A stretch of 64,000 nucleotides of DNA from Symsagittifera roscoffensis (taxonomy: Eukaryota > Xenacoelomorpha > Acoela > Convolutidae), in the NCBI RefSeq assembly GCF_963678635.1, contig NC_087062.1, positions 27,554,833 to 27,618,832 on the forward strand, given 5' to 3'. A program made the translations under genes and the position numbers. How positions within the stretch are numbered: position 1 is the stretch's first letter; each line of letters opens with the position of its first letter. Below, piece by piece: positions 32,301 to 40,769 of this stretch. The notes below the pieces were generated by a model. That model made no database searches and was not told the origin of the DNA. It saw only the letters and a list, made by a program, of their open reading frames with translations.

Positions 32301-32682
32301 GCATAACTTTCTTTGAGCCATTTGCTCTCATTTCAGATTTGGCGGCAGGTCACCTAGCGGAAGTGTCCGATCGAATAAGAAGTCAGCACCAGGTGCGTTA
32401 CATGGCTCCCAATCGGCCGCTTCCAGCCTCGCCTCGGCTGTTTTGTCCAACCACGTTGTACCAAACGAATCCTCGCCCCCATCTGTTAATAACACATCAG
32501 AACTGCCAAACTCACTGCAGGAAGAAAACGAAACGTCTTTTGAGAGACCTGACGATAGCTCCAACGCTCATTCTAGCCGATTTCAAGTCGGAGGTTCTGA
32601 ACTGGAACCGAATGAAAGTTACGAAGTTCCGACTATCATTGTGAGAAGCCCGAGTCCTGTTATGCCTGAGTCAGTATCATAG
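2539..32682 (+). CDS. Slo2/KCNT-type potassium channel, 3' part (15 exons)
   Basis: This is a large-conductance K+ channel of the Slack/Slick (KCNT, SLO-2) family, a plasma-membrane tetramer gated by cytosolic ions. Exons: 2539-2688, 3023-3285, 9935-10192, 10375-10530, 10853-10991, 11207-11347, 11624-11773, 12075-12281, 15112-15226, 20588-20776, 21129-21325, 26112-26290, 29397-29484, 30034-30243, 32337-32682. All introns are GT-AG and all phases join, giving about 928 residues and a TAG stop. The visible part starts near the end of RCK1, passes a long variable linker, covers RCK2 and ends in a Ser/Pro-rich tail. The six membrane segments, pore and most of RCK1 must lie upstream of the window. 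Hallmarks match KCNT rather than Slo1: [51 protein letters not shown] follows at 32735. A SUMF2-like gene lies inside the intron at 26291-29396. Confidence 0.95.
3023..3285 (+). CDS. Slo2 exon b (end of RCK1 and start of linker)
   Basis: Encodes [31 protein letters not shown] and INTTKEE, the conserved end of RCK1. A basic, glycine-rich linker with possible phospho-sites follows (PKKKGSRW). It leaves in phase 1 at GTCGGT. Confidence 0.93.
4237..4740 (-). repeat. Dispersed repeat R1, copy 1
   Basis: About 500 bp, the inverse of the copies at 14205-14740 and 53926-54445. Shared landmarks are AGACTGCTCGTATCAGGGC, a CAGGGCGAAGCCCTG hairpin, the block around CAAATTGGCCAAAATGGCAA and GTCGAAATTTGTCTGAAGAC. 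No coding capacity. Class unknown. Confidence 0.75.
5080..5310 (+). repeat. Dispersed repeat R2, copy 1
   Basis: Similar in the same orientation to 30820-31060. Shared blocks are TTCAAACCAG..TTTCG, a TGATTTTGCG motif (tandem here), CCCGAATACAAAG and an end near ATGGTCGGAACA. Non-coding. Confidence 0.6.
6683..7099 (+). other. Uncertain open frame in Slo2 intron
   Basis: An open frame of 138 codons whose middle (from ATG at 6731) reads like protein: acidic [11 protein letters not shown], then a charged stretch ending [10 protein letters not shown]. The last 40 codons are low-complexity. There is no recognised family, no clear splice structure and a non-ATG frame start. It may be a relic exon or chance. 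Confidence 0.2.
9378..9820. mobile_element. hAT-like MITE, copy 1
   Basis: Starts CAGGGGCGGATCTAGG and ends in the inverse ATCCGCCCCTG. It is flanked by TTTATATG (9370-9377) and CTTATATG (9821-9828), an 8-bp target duplication with one mismatch. TIRs beginning CAG with 8-bp duplications are typical of hAT transposons. It includes long G and C runs and no transposase. Confidence 0.85.
9935..10192 (+). CDS. Slo2 exon c (variable linker)
   Basis: Phase 1 in and out. It encodes a Gly/Ser/Pro/Thr-rich linker ([27 protein letters not shown]) between RCK1 and RCK2, a region poorly conserved in the family and probably disordered. Its GC content is well above the flanking intron, and codon joins support it. 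Confidence 0.85.
10375..10530 (+). CDS. Slo2 exon d (linker with GGGANLALP motif)
   Basis: Encodes [15 protein letters not shown] and [11 protein letters not shown]. The latter resembles the glycine-run plus KLALP segment of the KCNT1 linker, which supports the assignment. Acceptor TTGTCCAG, donor GTTTGA. Confidence 0.88.
10853..10991 (+). CDS. Slo2 exon e (RRASIMPV linker)
   Basis: Encodes [11 protein letters not shown], matching RRPSIAPV of KCNT1 and a plausible basophilic-kinase site, followed by the acidic [16 protein letters not shown]. Confidence 0.92.
11207..11347 (+). CDS. Slo2 exon f (entry to RCK2)
   Basis: Encodes [17 protein letters not shown] and [13 protein letters not shown], corresponding to the KGYPP..PYIG..CCLRLDKGC region of KCNT1. 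The Cys/His cluster of the family is kept. Confidence 0.93.
11624..11773 (+). CDS. Slo2 exon g (RCK2 core)
   Basis: Encodes [19 protein letters not shown] and [18 protein letters not shown], matching the first strand and helix of RCK2. The acidic and histidine residues tied to Na+ sensing in rat Slack follow at the junction with the next exon and differ here. Confidence 0.95.
12075..12281 (+). CDS. Slo2 exon h (RCK2)
   Basis: Encodes [35 protein letters not shown] and [13 protein letters not shown], strongly conserved with KCNT RCK2. Confidence 0.95.
13092..13530. mobile_element. Tc1/mariner-like MITE with ~120-bp TIRs
   Basis: Begins CAGTGCTGATTTAAATTAAC directly after TA (13090-13091) and ends with the inverse GTTAACTTAAATCAGCACTG followed by TA (13531-13532). 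The arms 13092-13212 and 13412-13530 are near-perfect inverses. A TA target duplication and CAGTG ends fit Tc1/mariner. No transposase. Confidence 0.85.
13733..14054. mobile_element. hAT-like MITE, copy 2
   Basis: Starts CAGGGGCGGATTTAGG and a long G run. The other end reads CGAGAAAATCCTAAATCTG, a shortened inverse. It is flanked on both sides by a perfect 8-bp target duplication GACTAGGG (13725-13732 and 14055-14062). The interior matches copy 1 in inverse orientation. Confidence 0.88.
14205..14740 (+). repeat. Dispersed repeat R1, copy 2
   Basis: Runs from GTTCCGACTTTCG through GGACAATTAACGCGCGATA and GGCAGTCGAAACGTTCG to TGATACGAACAGTCTTG. It is the forward counterpart of 4237-4740. Small frames here are chance. 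Confidence 0.75.
15112..15226 (+). CDS. Slo2 exon i (RCK2)
   Basis: Encodes [47 protein letters not shown] is a KCNT signature. Donor GTAAGT; leaves in phase 0. Confidence 0.95.
16590..16698. repeat. Small inverted repeat with GGGCACGAAGTGCCC hairpin
   Basis: GTTTGAACATAGTTGA.. at the left is inverted at the right as ..TCTTCAACTATGTTCTAAC, each arm ending in GCCCGAGG. Nested inside is the hairpin GGGCACGAAGTGCCC (16639-16653). It resembles a short foldback element. Confidence 0.6.
18700..19262 (-). repeat. Dispersed repeat R1-related, copy 3, with long hairpin
   Basis: Starts with AAGACTGTTCGTATCAGGGC and ends near AAAGTCGGAAC, the two ends of family R1 in minus orientation. The interior differs and contains the inverted repeat 19022-19095 / 19124-19197. 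Confidence 0.65.
19022..19197. repeat. Inverted repeat: 74-bp arms, 28-bp loop
   Basis: The arms 19022-19095 and 19124-19197 are about 85-90% complementary, with long perfect blocks such as GATCACTGTTTCAATTTAGA and GCAAATAACGAGAA. A transcript would fold into a long hairpin. Confidence 0.8.
20588..20776 (+). CDS. Slo2 exon j (RCK2)
   Basis: Phase 0 in and out. Encodes [34 protein letters not shown], closely matching KCNT1 ([19 protein letters not shown]). Confidence 0.96.
21129..21325 (+). CDS. Slo2 exon k (end of RCK2)
   Basis: Encodes [18 protein letters not shown] and [10 protein letters not shown], a family signature, then a Gly- and Asp-rich insert ([10 protein letters not shown]). Donor GTGAGT, phase 2. 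Confidence 0.95.
22440..23640. repeat. TTTA-rich array with ~300-bp higher period
   Basis: Long TTTATTTA runs alternate with a spacer containing TCTTTCTTTCATTTAG and GGGTCTGTTTGTTTGG, recurring near 22591, 22901, 23206 and 23503. Tyr/Leu/Ile-rich frames here are simple-repeat artefacts. Confidence 0.9.
23955..24915. repeat. 76-bp tandem array, about 13 copies
   Basis: The unit contains GTGTATACATGTGTTAGTAC, GAACTGTTATTTCATGATC and TTTGTCAATATAGCAAAA. TATACATG recurs at 23965, 24041 and about every 76 bp to 24872. Apparent frames through it are repeat-driven. Confidence 0.92.
26112..26290 (+). CDS. Slo2 exon l (Gly/His insert and post-RCK2 helix)
   Basis: Encodes a glycine-rich stretch, then [19 protein letters not shown] and [14 protein letters not shown]. 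The helix matches ELSELVKNRMKHLGL of KCNT1. Donor GTAAGT, phase 1. Confidence 0.9.
26291..27058 (+). other. Slo2 intron upstream of the nested SUMF2-like gene
   Basis: AT-rich; it should hold the nested gene's promoter and 5' leader. An upstream in-frame ATG lies at 27014. I see no clear TATA box that can be told apart from the AT background. Confidence 0.5.
27059..27509 (+). CDS. SUMF2-like exon 1
   Basis: Signal peptide, then [17 protein letters not shown] and [18 protein letters not shown], the N-terminal half of the fold. Ends phase 1 at GTAAAA. Confidence 0.9.
27059..28931 (+). CDS. SUMF2-like (paralogue of formylglycine-generating enzyme), nested gene
   Basis: Four exons: 27059-27509, 27703-27845, 28134-28406, 28779-28931, giving 339 residues. 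The start is the second in-frame ATG (the first is 27014) because it opens directly on a signal peptide, [19 protein letters not shown]. The FGE-sulfatase fold follows: [89 protein letters not shown]. It matches human SUMF2 (pFGE) best; that ER-lumen protein binds sulfatases and SUMF1 without catalytic activity. The catalytic Cys pair of SUMF1 is absent. The C-terminus, HVEL, is KDEL-like and might act in ER retrieval (inference). Intron 2 appears to be GA-AG. AATAAA is at 29025. Confidence 0.9.
27703..27845 (+). CDS. SUMF2-like exon 2
   Basis: Encodes [17 protein letters not shown] and [17 protein letters not shown]. To join exon 3 in frame and at the length of human SUMF2 it must end at CAG (27845), followed by GAAAGT, one base from the consensus GTAAGT. 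Confidence 0.85.
28134..28406 (+). CDS. SUMF2-like exon 3
   Basis: Encodes [45 protein letters not shown] and [13 protein letters not shown] stands where SUMF1 has its catalytic-cysteine loop. Acceptor TACCAG, donor GTGGGA, phase 0. Confidence 0.9.
28779..28931 (+). CDS. SUMF2-like exon 4
   Basis: Encodes [28 protein letters not shown] and the C-terminal PDHVEL with a TGA stop. The acceptor CTCTGAAG at 28778 keeps phase 0 and matches human spacing. Confidence 0.88.
   Translation, partial: VDQPNHLARVTARMGAEAKFTANNVGFRCALSNEQAHALQVRVLPDHVEL
29025..29030 (+). promoter_or_regulatory. Polyadenylation signal of the SUMF2-like gene
   Basis: AATAAA 94 bp after the TGA stop. Confidence 0.6.
29397..29484 (+). 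CDS. Slo2 exon m
   Basis: Encodes [19 protein letters not shown] and DFSLKVDDI, matching SYVLINPPPDTRLEPSDIV of KCNT1. Acceptor TTTTCAG, donor GTGAGC, phase 2. Confidence 0.92.
29685..29891. mobile_element. hAT-like MITE, copy 3 (short)
   Basis: Starts CAGGGGCGGATCCATG and ends CTTAATCCGCCCCT. Flanks ACTCATTC / ACTTGTTC are an 8-bp duplication with two mismatches. The interior (GGTCGAACAAATTAATTTTTC) matches copy 1. Confidence 0.75.
30034..30243 (+). CDS. Slo2 exon n
   Basis: Completes the conserved DIIYLIR segment, then a basic proline-rich tail ([30 protein letters not shown]) with possible kinase sites, then an Asn/Ser-rich stretch. Confidence 0.9.
30820..31060 (+). repeat. Dispersed repeat R2, copy 2
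   Basis: Matches 5080-5310 with shared TTCAAACCAG, GTATCTGATTTTGCG, CCCGAATACAAAG and an end near ATGGTCGAAACA. Confidence 0.6.
31497..31570 (-). repeat. tRNA-like sequence (SINE head or tRNA relic)
   Basis: On the minus strand TTGCCTGGCGGTTAGCAC resembles an internal A box and GGGTTCAGCTCC a B box, at tRNA-like spacing. The arms do not pair well enough for a functional tRNA. Confidence 0.35.
31690..31757 (-). repeat. tRNA-like sequence, second
   Basis: The minus strand reads GAGCCGAGAAAGCGCTAGAC.. and then CCGTTCGATCCCG, a good T-arm/B-box match. The acceptor stem is not convincing; likely a SINE head or tRNA pseudogene. Confidence 0.35.
32337..32682 (+). CDS. Slo2 terminal exon
   Basis: Ser/Asn/Glu-rich tail: [18 protein letters not shown], then [13 protein letters not shown] and final PESVS with TAG. 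It is poorly conserved, but frame, phase and the downstream polyadenylation signal support it. Confidence 0.88.
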
Positions 32683-32734
32683 ACGAAATTCTCCGTCTAC
32701 TTTAGTAGAAACGAGTAGAAAAGAGACAAATTTT

Positions 32735-32740
32735 AATAAA
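32735..32740 (+). promoter_or_regulatory. Polyadenylation signal of the Slo2 gene
   Basis: AATAAA 53 bp after the stop, with AATAAA again at about 32749. Confidence 0.65.
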
Positions 32741-33093
32741 TGTCCGAAATAAAAATACTATTAAATCAAATTATTAGAAGCCACTAAATACGATTCTGAA
32801 ACTGACCAAAATATTCTTCCAGTTGTCAACTTTGGTGTAATTTAACGGACTACAAACAAATGAAATTTGTCTGTTAGAGAAACTTATTCACCCATCTGAA
32901 CTTCATGACATAATCGGCGAGTTAAAACTGTGAGCCAAATATGTAACGAGTTTTGTGGGCGTTTAGCTGATTGGAAAAAAATGGATAAAGTTATCAATAT
33001 CAAATTGTCTATTTATGATTAGATATAAATTGTCAAATGAAATTATTTTCTTTTATGCAGATATCTTTAAAGCAAGTGTTTTGATTGATAATG

Positions 33094-33912
33094 TACCCGG
33101 GTTGACAAAAATGCTTGTTATACTCTTTCATACAGTTTCATAGAGTAAAAGTGTATGTATGAAAATAGCAAAATAAGCATTTTTTCCATATATGAAATTG
33201 TATGATAAGCATTTTTTCCATACTATGAAATTGTATGATGAGCATTTTTTCCATACATGAAAATAAAAAAAAAATTTTGTTTCGAAATTTCGTGTTTCAA
33301 ACGAAACACTAACCAAGGATTTTTTGACTTGAGAAAACGCAAAGTGTGATTGGCAGTTTACACGCAGATAAACTGCATTTGGTGGTTTTAGCCATAAAAG
33401 TTAATTGTTACATTTTCACATGGAAATATATACCAAAAAAGCAACTTTTTCAATATGGCTAGATAATTTTTAGTTTGAAATTATGATGGCTGAAAAAAAG
33501 TCCTGTTTTTTTATAAATTCATTTTTATTTTAGCAAATGAAACAAAAGATAATAATCGTGTTTACCAAAAAAACACTTTCTGTGATTTTTGGATTTTTTG
33601 GGTGAGAAACTCATCCTGGACTACGTTATAAACACAAAAATGTCAAATTATGCATGCAATTTTTTTTTTTCGTAAAATTTATTTCTTAACACAACAGCAA
33701 GTTTGCAGCCAGAAAAAGGATAAAATAATTTTTACCTCAAATTTTCAATTTTGTCAATGAAAAAAATGCATACCATAAAATTTTCATTTATGAAAAAATA
33801 ACTACTTTATAATTGTCATTCAAGAAAATTATATGATAAGCATTTTTTCCATAGACTTCATAAATGAAACTGTATGATAAGCATTTTTCTTCTATGGACG
33901 TCAACCCGGGTA
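33094..33912. mobile_element. ACCCGGG-ended TIR element, compact copy
   Basis: Left TACCCGGGTTGAC, right GTCAACCCGGGTA, with GATAAGCATTTTT motifs inside both ends and repeated several times internally. It is 819 bp, non-coding, and the same family as 21891-25443. Confidence 0.8.
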
Positions 33913-36499
33913 ATGAAATTGCCTTCAATGAGAGGTTGATACAGAATTTGCCTTCAAATTCTTTAAAAATTGTACGTATCAAAACTCTACGAAAACTTGT
34001 TTGAAGCAATTCAACCTATGTTTTTTGTAGTCTGATTGCGATTCCAAAAGGTGACGATTTTTTTGGTGTCGAAAGATCAACACACAACCGGTCGCGCTAT
34101 CAATAAAAATCATAACAATTTTGAATTTATAGGCCTTGTAATATTAAGCAAAAAAATAAGCAAAACAAGGTATATTAGTTTAGTTGTGAAAAGATCACTC
34201 AAAATTCCGAGAACTGTTGTTTAGAATAAAAAACTGAAAGTTTTCAGTCTCCAGTTCATCAGTTTTTTTTAACTCAGATAATTTCGAAATTAACCGAACT
34301 TTTGATGCGATTTTTAATTGACAAGGGTTATCGCGGGACAATTTGGAAAAAAACTCAAAGCTTGAGTTGAAGATAAAATTTCAAAAACGCTTGATATATA
34401 TATTTTTTAGTTTCTCAGATAAGTTTTATGAATTTTACTACTCCTGGAGCAGGAAGAGCGCTTAGAAATAGAACTATAGTCTATAATTTTGCAAAATTTA
34501 AACGCTAGGACTTAAACATTGTCGGCTGAATCCACAAGCAAATCTTAAAACATTGAGTCAACTAAAAAAACGGATGTCAAGCTTTAGTATCGATCATCCG
34601 ATGATTGAGGGAGTTAGTGCATTTTTTTGGAATCGGAAAATACGATCACCTAATGCCATCAAACTTGCAATTTGGTGCTCAGAGAAAAATGGGATTTGTT
34701 GCCAGCAAAAAAGATCATGAGTTGGACACTCTGATCAGTTCTCTCAAGTTCAAGGAGCGAAAATATCCTCATGAGCACAATCCGATGCCAAATAAACGCA
34801 TGCCGAGTTTTTTAATGGCGTGGAGGAGAACTACAGAGAAGTATTGCAACATAAACTGGCCGGGTCTAACCAGGATTGTTTTTGTGACTTAGAATGATCT
34901 ACTTGAACTGTTTAATGTTTGTTGTTGTAATGACTGTTTGTTCTTTGAGCTATCAAATTTAACCATATTCTGAATTTCCGTTTTTTTAATGTAGTGTTAT
35001 AGTCTGAACTTTTTATGACAGCCCGTCAAAACTAGTCGTAGCAGGTAAAAAATCAACAAAACATCTCAAAATCAATTCAGATGAAATTTCGCTGGCTTGT
35101 ACAATGAAATGTCTTGCTGACTAAAATGAACAAATCTTGAACAACTACAGTCAAAACTCGGAAAAGTCTAAATGAAATCGTATATATTTTATTTGAGAAG
35201 AATTGATTTACTTCAGTTTGTTGAGTTGACAAGAATTGGTTGTTTGACAGGAATTGAGATCACAGGATAAAAAAACCTAATCTTATAGAAAAATTTTCCC
35301 ACAATTGGAACACTCCAAACGAACGAAGCCCAGGACACTGCCGCCACAAGTGATTGTGTCTAGTCTAATACACTCACCGAGGTCTTCTTCTATATGCTCC
35401 CGAATTGCCCGAGCCTTCCTACTAAGTAGCTCAAGGCAACCACGTAACCAAAACAAAAATCGAAAAAAAATTGTTCGGGTACTTATGACGAACCCGATCT
35501 AGAATCCAAAGTTGATCGCAAATCTCCGGATCAACTGGTTTAGTTAATCCTAATATACACCACTCGTAGGTAAGGGACCTTCTATTTCAACCTTATACTC
35601 CCTATAAGTTTTGTTAAGGAGGGTGGTTAAGGGGGTTAAGTCACCTCGGAGGATAACTTCGAAGGGTATTTAGAACGCTTAACTTACTCCGGAGGTTATC
35701 TTGGAGCGTCCCTTCAACACCTAAGTTGCTTTGGAGGGTCCCCATAAGTTCACTAAGGAGGGTTACTAAGAGGCTTAATACGCTCCGGAGGGTTCCCTGA
35801 AACTTATAAACTTTCAAGTTTCGCTTCGTAGGGAGTCAAAAGAAGCTAAATTTTCACTGGGGGTTATTTGAACTATTTCGGTGGGCTCCGCAAATACTCC
35901 TTACTAAAGAGGTCTATTAAGGTGTTTAACTAACTGCGGATTGTGGCTTCGGAGGGTTCCTCAAAAATTGCAAAATCAAGTGTTTTTGCCGCGGTAAAGC
36001 CTCCAATTGAGGTTTAACTTACTTAAAACAAGGTTGGTTGACCAGGTCAGCTTACGCAGTGGGATAAAAACAGGGTTTTATAAAAACTTCCGTCGGTCGG
36101 AGGTTTCCCTAAAATTTGGACCCTCCAAAATGAAAAATTTCAAACAATATTCTTTCTAGAACTAACAATCTAAAAACAGTTGCGGTTCAGAAAAGTGATT
36201 AAAACGTCGACTTATTGTTTTAAAATTATTTCGATCGGCTTGTTTGTCTTTCAGAAATCAACAAAAACGTGTTTGCTAAATTAGCCTTTTTTCTCTACCT
36301 ATATCGGTTCTCAGGGACTTTTTTGCAATTCTTGCTGGAAGTGCTTAAAAATATTTGAAACGAGCTCAGTAGCCCTGTACAGAACTAGAATAATCCGAAA
36401 AAAAACGGACCAAAATTGGCATAGCAGTGCATTGGAATATTTCTCTGAACCAAACTCCATATTTTTTTCGATTGTTCTAGAAACATCTAGGCTTTTGTA
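33913..36499. other. Intergenic, no recognised gene
   Basis: AT-rich. An open frame at 34605-34892 is protein-like in parts (KKDHELDTLISSLKFKERK) but starts with TTG and matches nothing I know. From 35560 to 36110 a degenerate G-rich motif (CTCCGGAGGGTTCC-like) recurs. Nothing else is supported. Confidence 0.5.
34605..34892 (+). other. Uncertain open frame
   Basis: Ninety-five codons with mixed composition (FGAQRKMGFVASKKDHE, WRRTTEKYCNINWPG), a TAG stop and no ATG at the start. It could be an exon or transposon relic. No family recognised. Confidence 0.2.
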
Positions 36500-38352
36500 C
36501 TAAACACTTTATAAGTACAGTATAAGTATAAGGACGTATTAAAAACTACAAGCTAAAAAAGCGTGTGTGCTTTTGTATTGCGTAAGTAAGTATAATGGCT
36601 CTTCTGTATGTACAAAAGTTTTAAGCGTATGTAGTTTGTTTATAATTTTAGAAGTGTAACAAAGCCGATAACTCAATTCCAATTCAAACGCAACCTATTT
36701 TTACTGAAAGATGTAACAAGAAAAGCGAGAATATACCGCTACTTAGTCTACTTGTGCTATGTAGAAACTATACAGTACAAAAAAAAATTATTTTATGCGT
36801 ACACATGTAATGCTTGTTGGATGTATATCTGTATTGTAGCGTGTTTGTATGTAAATACTTTAGAAAAAACAGTTTTTCTTATAACTTTCGAAACAACTCA
36901 GGTTTTGTAATGGTAGTTGAAAATACAATTTGATGTCAAAGTCATTTCAGTTTGTGTTCCCATCTTTTTGAACAGAGGTTTTTCACCAGATGTTAAATGT
37001 GTACAGTTTATCAATCAGCTACTGTATACGTACTTATGTTTGGGTGTAGGTAGATGCAGTTTTTGTATATGCAAGCAGGGCATATGGGTATGGTTGGATG
37101 GGTGTGGTTATATACTTTTGTATGTTGCTATATGCTTGTGTGTACATATTGTGCTTGTTCATCAAATCTAAATTAGTAGTGCACAACTAAAGTGTAACTA
37201 TAAGTATAAAGTTCAATTAGATCTTAAGGCGTATAGTTTTTACCAGAACTCTAAAATAAATTAAAAATGCAGCCGTATAACTTTAACTGGAAGTAAAAAC
37301 ATACTCAGGTCAAATTAGTTTAGTTATTGTTATGTGGAATATATCACCAGATACTATGATTGTACCAGATACTACAATTTAATCAAACTGTTTGCCACTT
37401 TAGACGTATAGAGTGTATGGTAAAGGTTTGTATGAATATACTCATTTATGTGCCAATTTTACAAGCCGTAATACGTACCACCAGATTGTCGAAAAATCAA
37501 AACTATTGTTCAAATTTTTGATCTTAATTGGAAAAAAAAAATCAACGGGTCAACTTGTTTTTTTTTTATTATTTATCAAGTGCTGCTTCGTACGTTTCTA
37601 TTTTAAGTGTTGTATTTATGATTTTATTTTTCATATGTTTTTTCTATCTTGTTTGTGATGCTTTTGTCTTTGAATTGTGCACGTCTACACTTGATTGGAT
37701 GAGCATCTGCATGAGTAAAAAAAGCATTTAGCAACATACAAAAGGAAATCAACACATCCATATAACCATGACCATCTGCCGTGCTTGAATTTATAAAAAT
37801 ACCATCTACCTAAACACAATCTTAAGAATGAATACAGTAGTTGATTGATAATTTGTAGACATTTAAAATCTGGTGAAGAACTCAGATTAAAAAAGAAAGG
37901 AAACAAAATTCAAATGACTGGGAAATCAACTTGTAAATTCAACTATAATTACATCTCCTAAACTGTTTCGAAAGATTGCGTGCAAACATGCCACAAAACA
38001 AAAATACATCCAACAAGCACTACATGCGTACACACATAATTATACTTATTCGTACTGTGTAGATTCTTCTTAGCACAAGTAGAGTAACTAGTGATATCTT
38101 CTCGCTTTTTTTTCAAACTGTAACCGAAGTTAAGTTGAGTTTGAGTTGGAATTACACCATGAATTATTGTTTCACTTCTAAACGTACATGCGTTCGACTT
38201 TTTTATGCAAATAAAATCACACACCCGCAAATACTGAATACGTATATTCATCGAGAAGTAAAATGATAATATACAACATACGCAATACGAAAACACGCAT
38301 GCTTTTTCAGTTGTTGTATTTGTTTTGCCTGTTGTACTTATAAAGTGTCTGG
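36500..38352. repeat. Large inverted repeat, ~640-bp arms
   Basis: The left arm 36500-37140 and right arm 37722-38352 are diverged reverse complements. Landmarks are CACTTTATAAGTAC at both outer ends, GCGTGTGTGCTTTTGTATTG, CTTGTTGGATGTAT, ATCAGCTACTGTAT-like and TTTTGTATGTTGCTA. The spacer is about 580 bp. It may be a foldback-type element or an old inverted duplication. Frames in the arms are mirror translations, not genes. Confidence 0.75.
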
Positions 38353-39424
38353 GCTTCATTTCGTACCGAAAACCGTGTATACACACAAACGTTAATTATA
38401 TCCAATAGGACATCGGACAAAAATCATTTGTGAATCCTTTTCAGTCAAAGACACACAAACGTAGATTGTATATTTTCAGCAACCTTCGATGGCGAAAAAG
38501 TTATACAAAACAAAGAAAACTTTTATTCGATTGAAATTGAGTTCAAGTATTAATTCCAGATAAACTCGCATATCTTAAATTTGAAACACTTCTAAGAGGA
38601 TGCTCAGATGTTTACATAAATACATACCTACAGTATACACAAAAAAAACAAGACACGAAGAGCAAAAATTTACATAGAAGAGACACATGTGATTAATAAC
38701 TTTCAACTGCAAACACATCTTAATAAGATCAAACGTAATTACAGACATTATAAAAAGTATCAAAAAATTGTAACTGCATGCTTATATGTTACACATGTAC
38801 ATTGTTCACATGTACTTGGAGACAGTATTAAAAAGTACCACACAAAACTACATGCATGCATACAGATCACACAGATTTAAACTGTTATACAAACAAAAGT
38901 CTTCATTGGCTACAAATGCACATAGATAGATAAACTAGTACAACTAAACCTAAATCCTTACTTTTATAGATGCAGAAATACATGCATCAGTACATACCTA
39001 CATTCTACACGTGTTCACATAAGTGCATACAAACACACACAAAAAACACATATACAACATCAATAACAAATAAGCAATAACAATAACAAGCATAGTTTCA
39101 TCATAACGGATGCTTACAAAGACACTCGAGACTTCATTTTTCATTGCATACATTCAAAAAAATTGAAACATAGATACATCCAATTGGAATCGGTTAGTTG
39201 GTTGAGTAATTGTTTTAGTATCAAGTAAATTAGTTTTGAAAGCATGGATCATAGTAAAAACACTTAAGACTACCACTAATACTACCGAGTTCATTGCCTG
39301 TTTTCTCATTATGGCGGTATTGAACATTCGGAAAGTGACCATGAGTTGATTCAGAAAGGGCGTTATAAGTACCACTCGAGCTTTTTCTCGGAGGACAACT
39401 AAGTTTTTATGCCATTTGATCAAA
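38353..39424. other. Intergenic, AT-rich with CA/ACAT-rich patches
   Basis: Frequent ACATGTAC and ACACAC motifs, some similar to the arms of the adjacent inverted repeat. No gene seen. Confidence 0.5.
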
Positions 39425-40320
39425 ACAGTTTTTCGGGTTTGAGGCTTAAAGTATCTGCTGTAACACTATCAATCCAGTGTTCTTAGATCTTCCGTCTGGT
39501 ATTTTCCCTGGAACTGAAACATTCTGTTCGGTGAACATGGCTAAACCATCGTAACCGTGGCGCACTTTTAACTAGTCCAGATCAACGAGACCTGTCATTT
39601 TATTTATTGCTTTCTGATAACTCTGACTTCATAAGTGACCCCTGTAATTGTACACCAAGCTTTCGTGCCAGCACTTTTAAAAGAACCGAATTTTAATGTT
39701 GCCTTGATCTGTCCCCAAGTTTCAGAAATGTAAATCATACATGGATGGAGACAAGCTGCGACAGTGTGACACATTCTAATCAAGTCAATATCTTAATTCA
39801 ACAGGAACTTTCCGCGATTTTGTCTAGAAAGCTGCTCTTATGACCAATCCTCGCAGCAATTTCAACGGAAAATCATATCACCCAGATAACATAGCACTTT
39901 TACAGCCCATTGGGTTTTAAAATGATTGATCCGTTCACTAATTTTCTAATTTGAGCAATAATTGGAAGGAACAATTATTATTATGCTTATGTAGTTTCCC
40001 CAGACAACTAAACTTCTCAGGCAACCATTAATGACGAGAACTGCAGCGTACCGAATTGATGCCGTCTGCTTTTAATCAACAAACACATGGATTCTTTCCG
40101 TCTATTTGAGGACTACAATTTTGACATGAAATAGAGTACTTAATTTTTGAGCCGAGTTTTTGCAAAGCCTCTTCCAGGTATTAAAAGTCTCAACAGACAC
40201 GGTTCCCCTTTCATCTGATATGACAAGATCATCTGCACAAAGTGAATCCCATGGTAGCTTCTCGTAGCCTCTTCCATTATTTTATAATTAGCACTGGGCT
40301 AGGTGCACGTTGACTATAAA
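39425..40320 (-). pseudogene. Decayed non-LTR (LINE) reverse transcriptase, C-terminal half
   Basis: The minus strand encodes, in broken frames, LPWDSLCADDLVISDE near 40240 (the Y-A-D-D catalytic box with Tyr replaced by Cys), then YLGDMIS near 39890, MIYISETWGQIK near 39720 and RLRWFSHVHR near 39550. This is the order seen in the RT C-terminal region of animal LINEs. Several stops and frame changes show it is dead. The upstream start and any endonuclease are not recognisable. Confidence 0.7.
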
Positions 40321-40769
40321 TTTGAAGTAGTCACTGTGTCGTTGGAGCCAGCAAACACTGATTCTCGACTCAGTGGCCGGCGACTCTCTTTTACCTCAGA
40401 GCCTAACTTTCAATAGATCATTTTAATCTACCATCGATAGAACCAACCATCTAATGCAACTATTATATCATGAAATGCTTGAAGCGGTACACTTTACATC
40501 TTGATAGCAAGTCAGAACATGCGATTCTAGGTACAAACCATAAAAATAACCCGTACTTTGAAATCGGTATCTAAAACTTGTTTTTAGCTTGTTGCCGCAG
40601 CAGTTTTTTTTGTTGCAACTTTTTGGCACTTTTTTTTATTGCTTGGAATAATTTTTGCAATGAAGTCAAATTGGTTACTCCGTTACTCTGTACCCTTTTT
40701 TTGTCCTTAAAATCTATCACTCCTAAATAAATGTTTTCGGGCTCTTTTCAGACTTTATTATAATTTTTT

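Larger units (their letters stand above)
30244..32336 (+). other. Slo2 intron, 2.1 kb
   Basis: Contains an R2 copy (30820-31060) and two tRNA-like stretches on the minus strand (31497-31570, 31690-31757). Otherwise AT-rich; nothing else recognised. Confidence 0.6.

Noticed and set aside
36917-37906. Two similar Cys/Leu-rich frames on opposite strands
   Set aside because: Mirror translations of the arms of the large inverted repeat.
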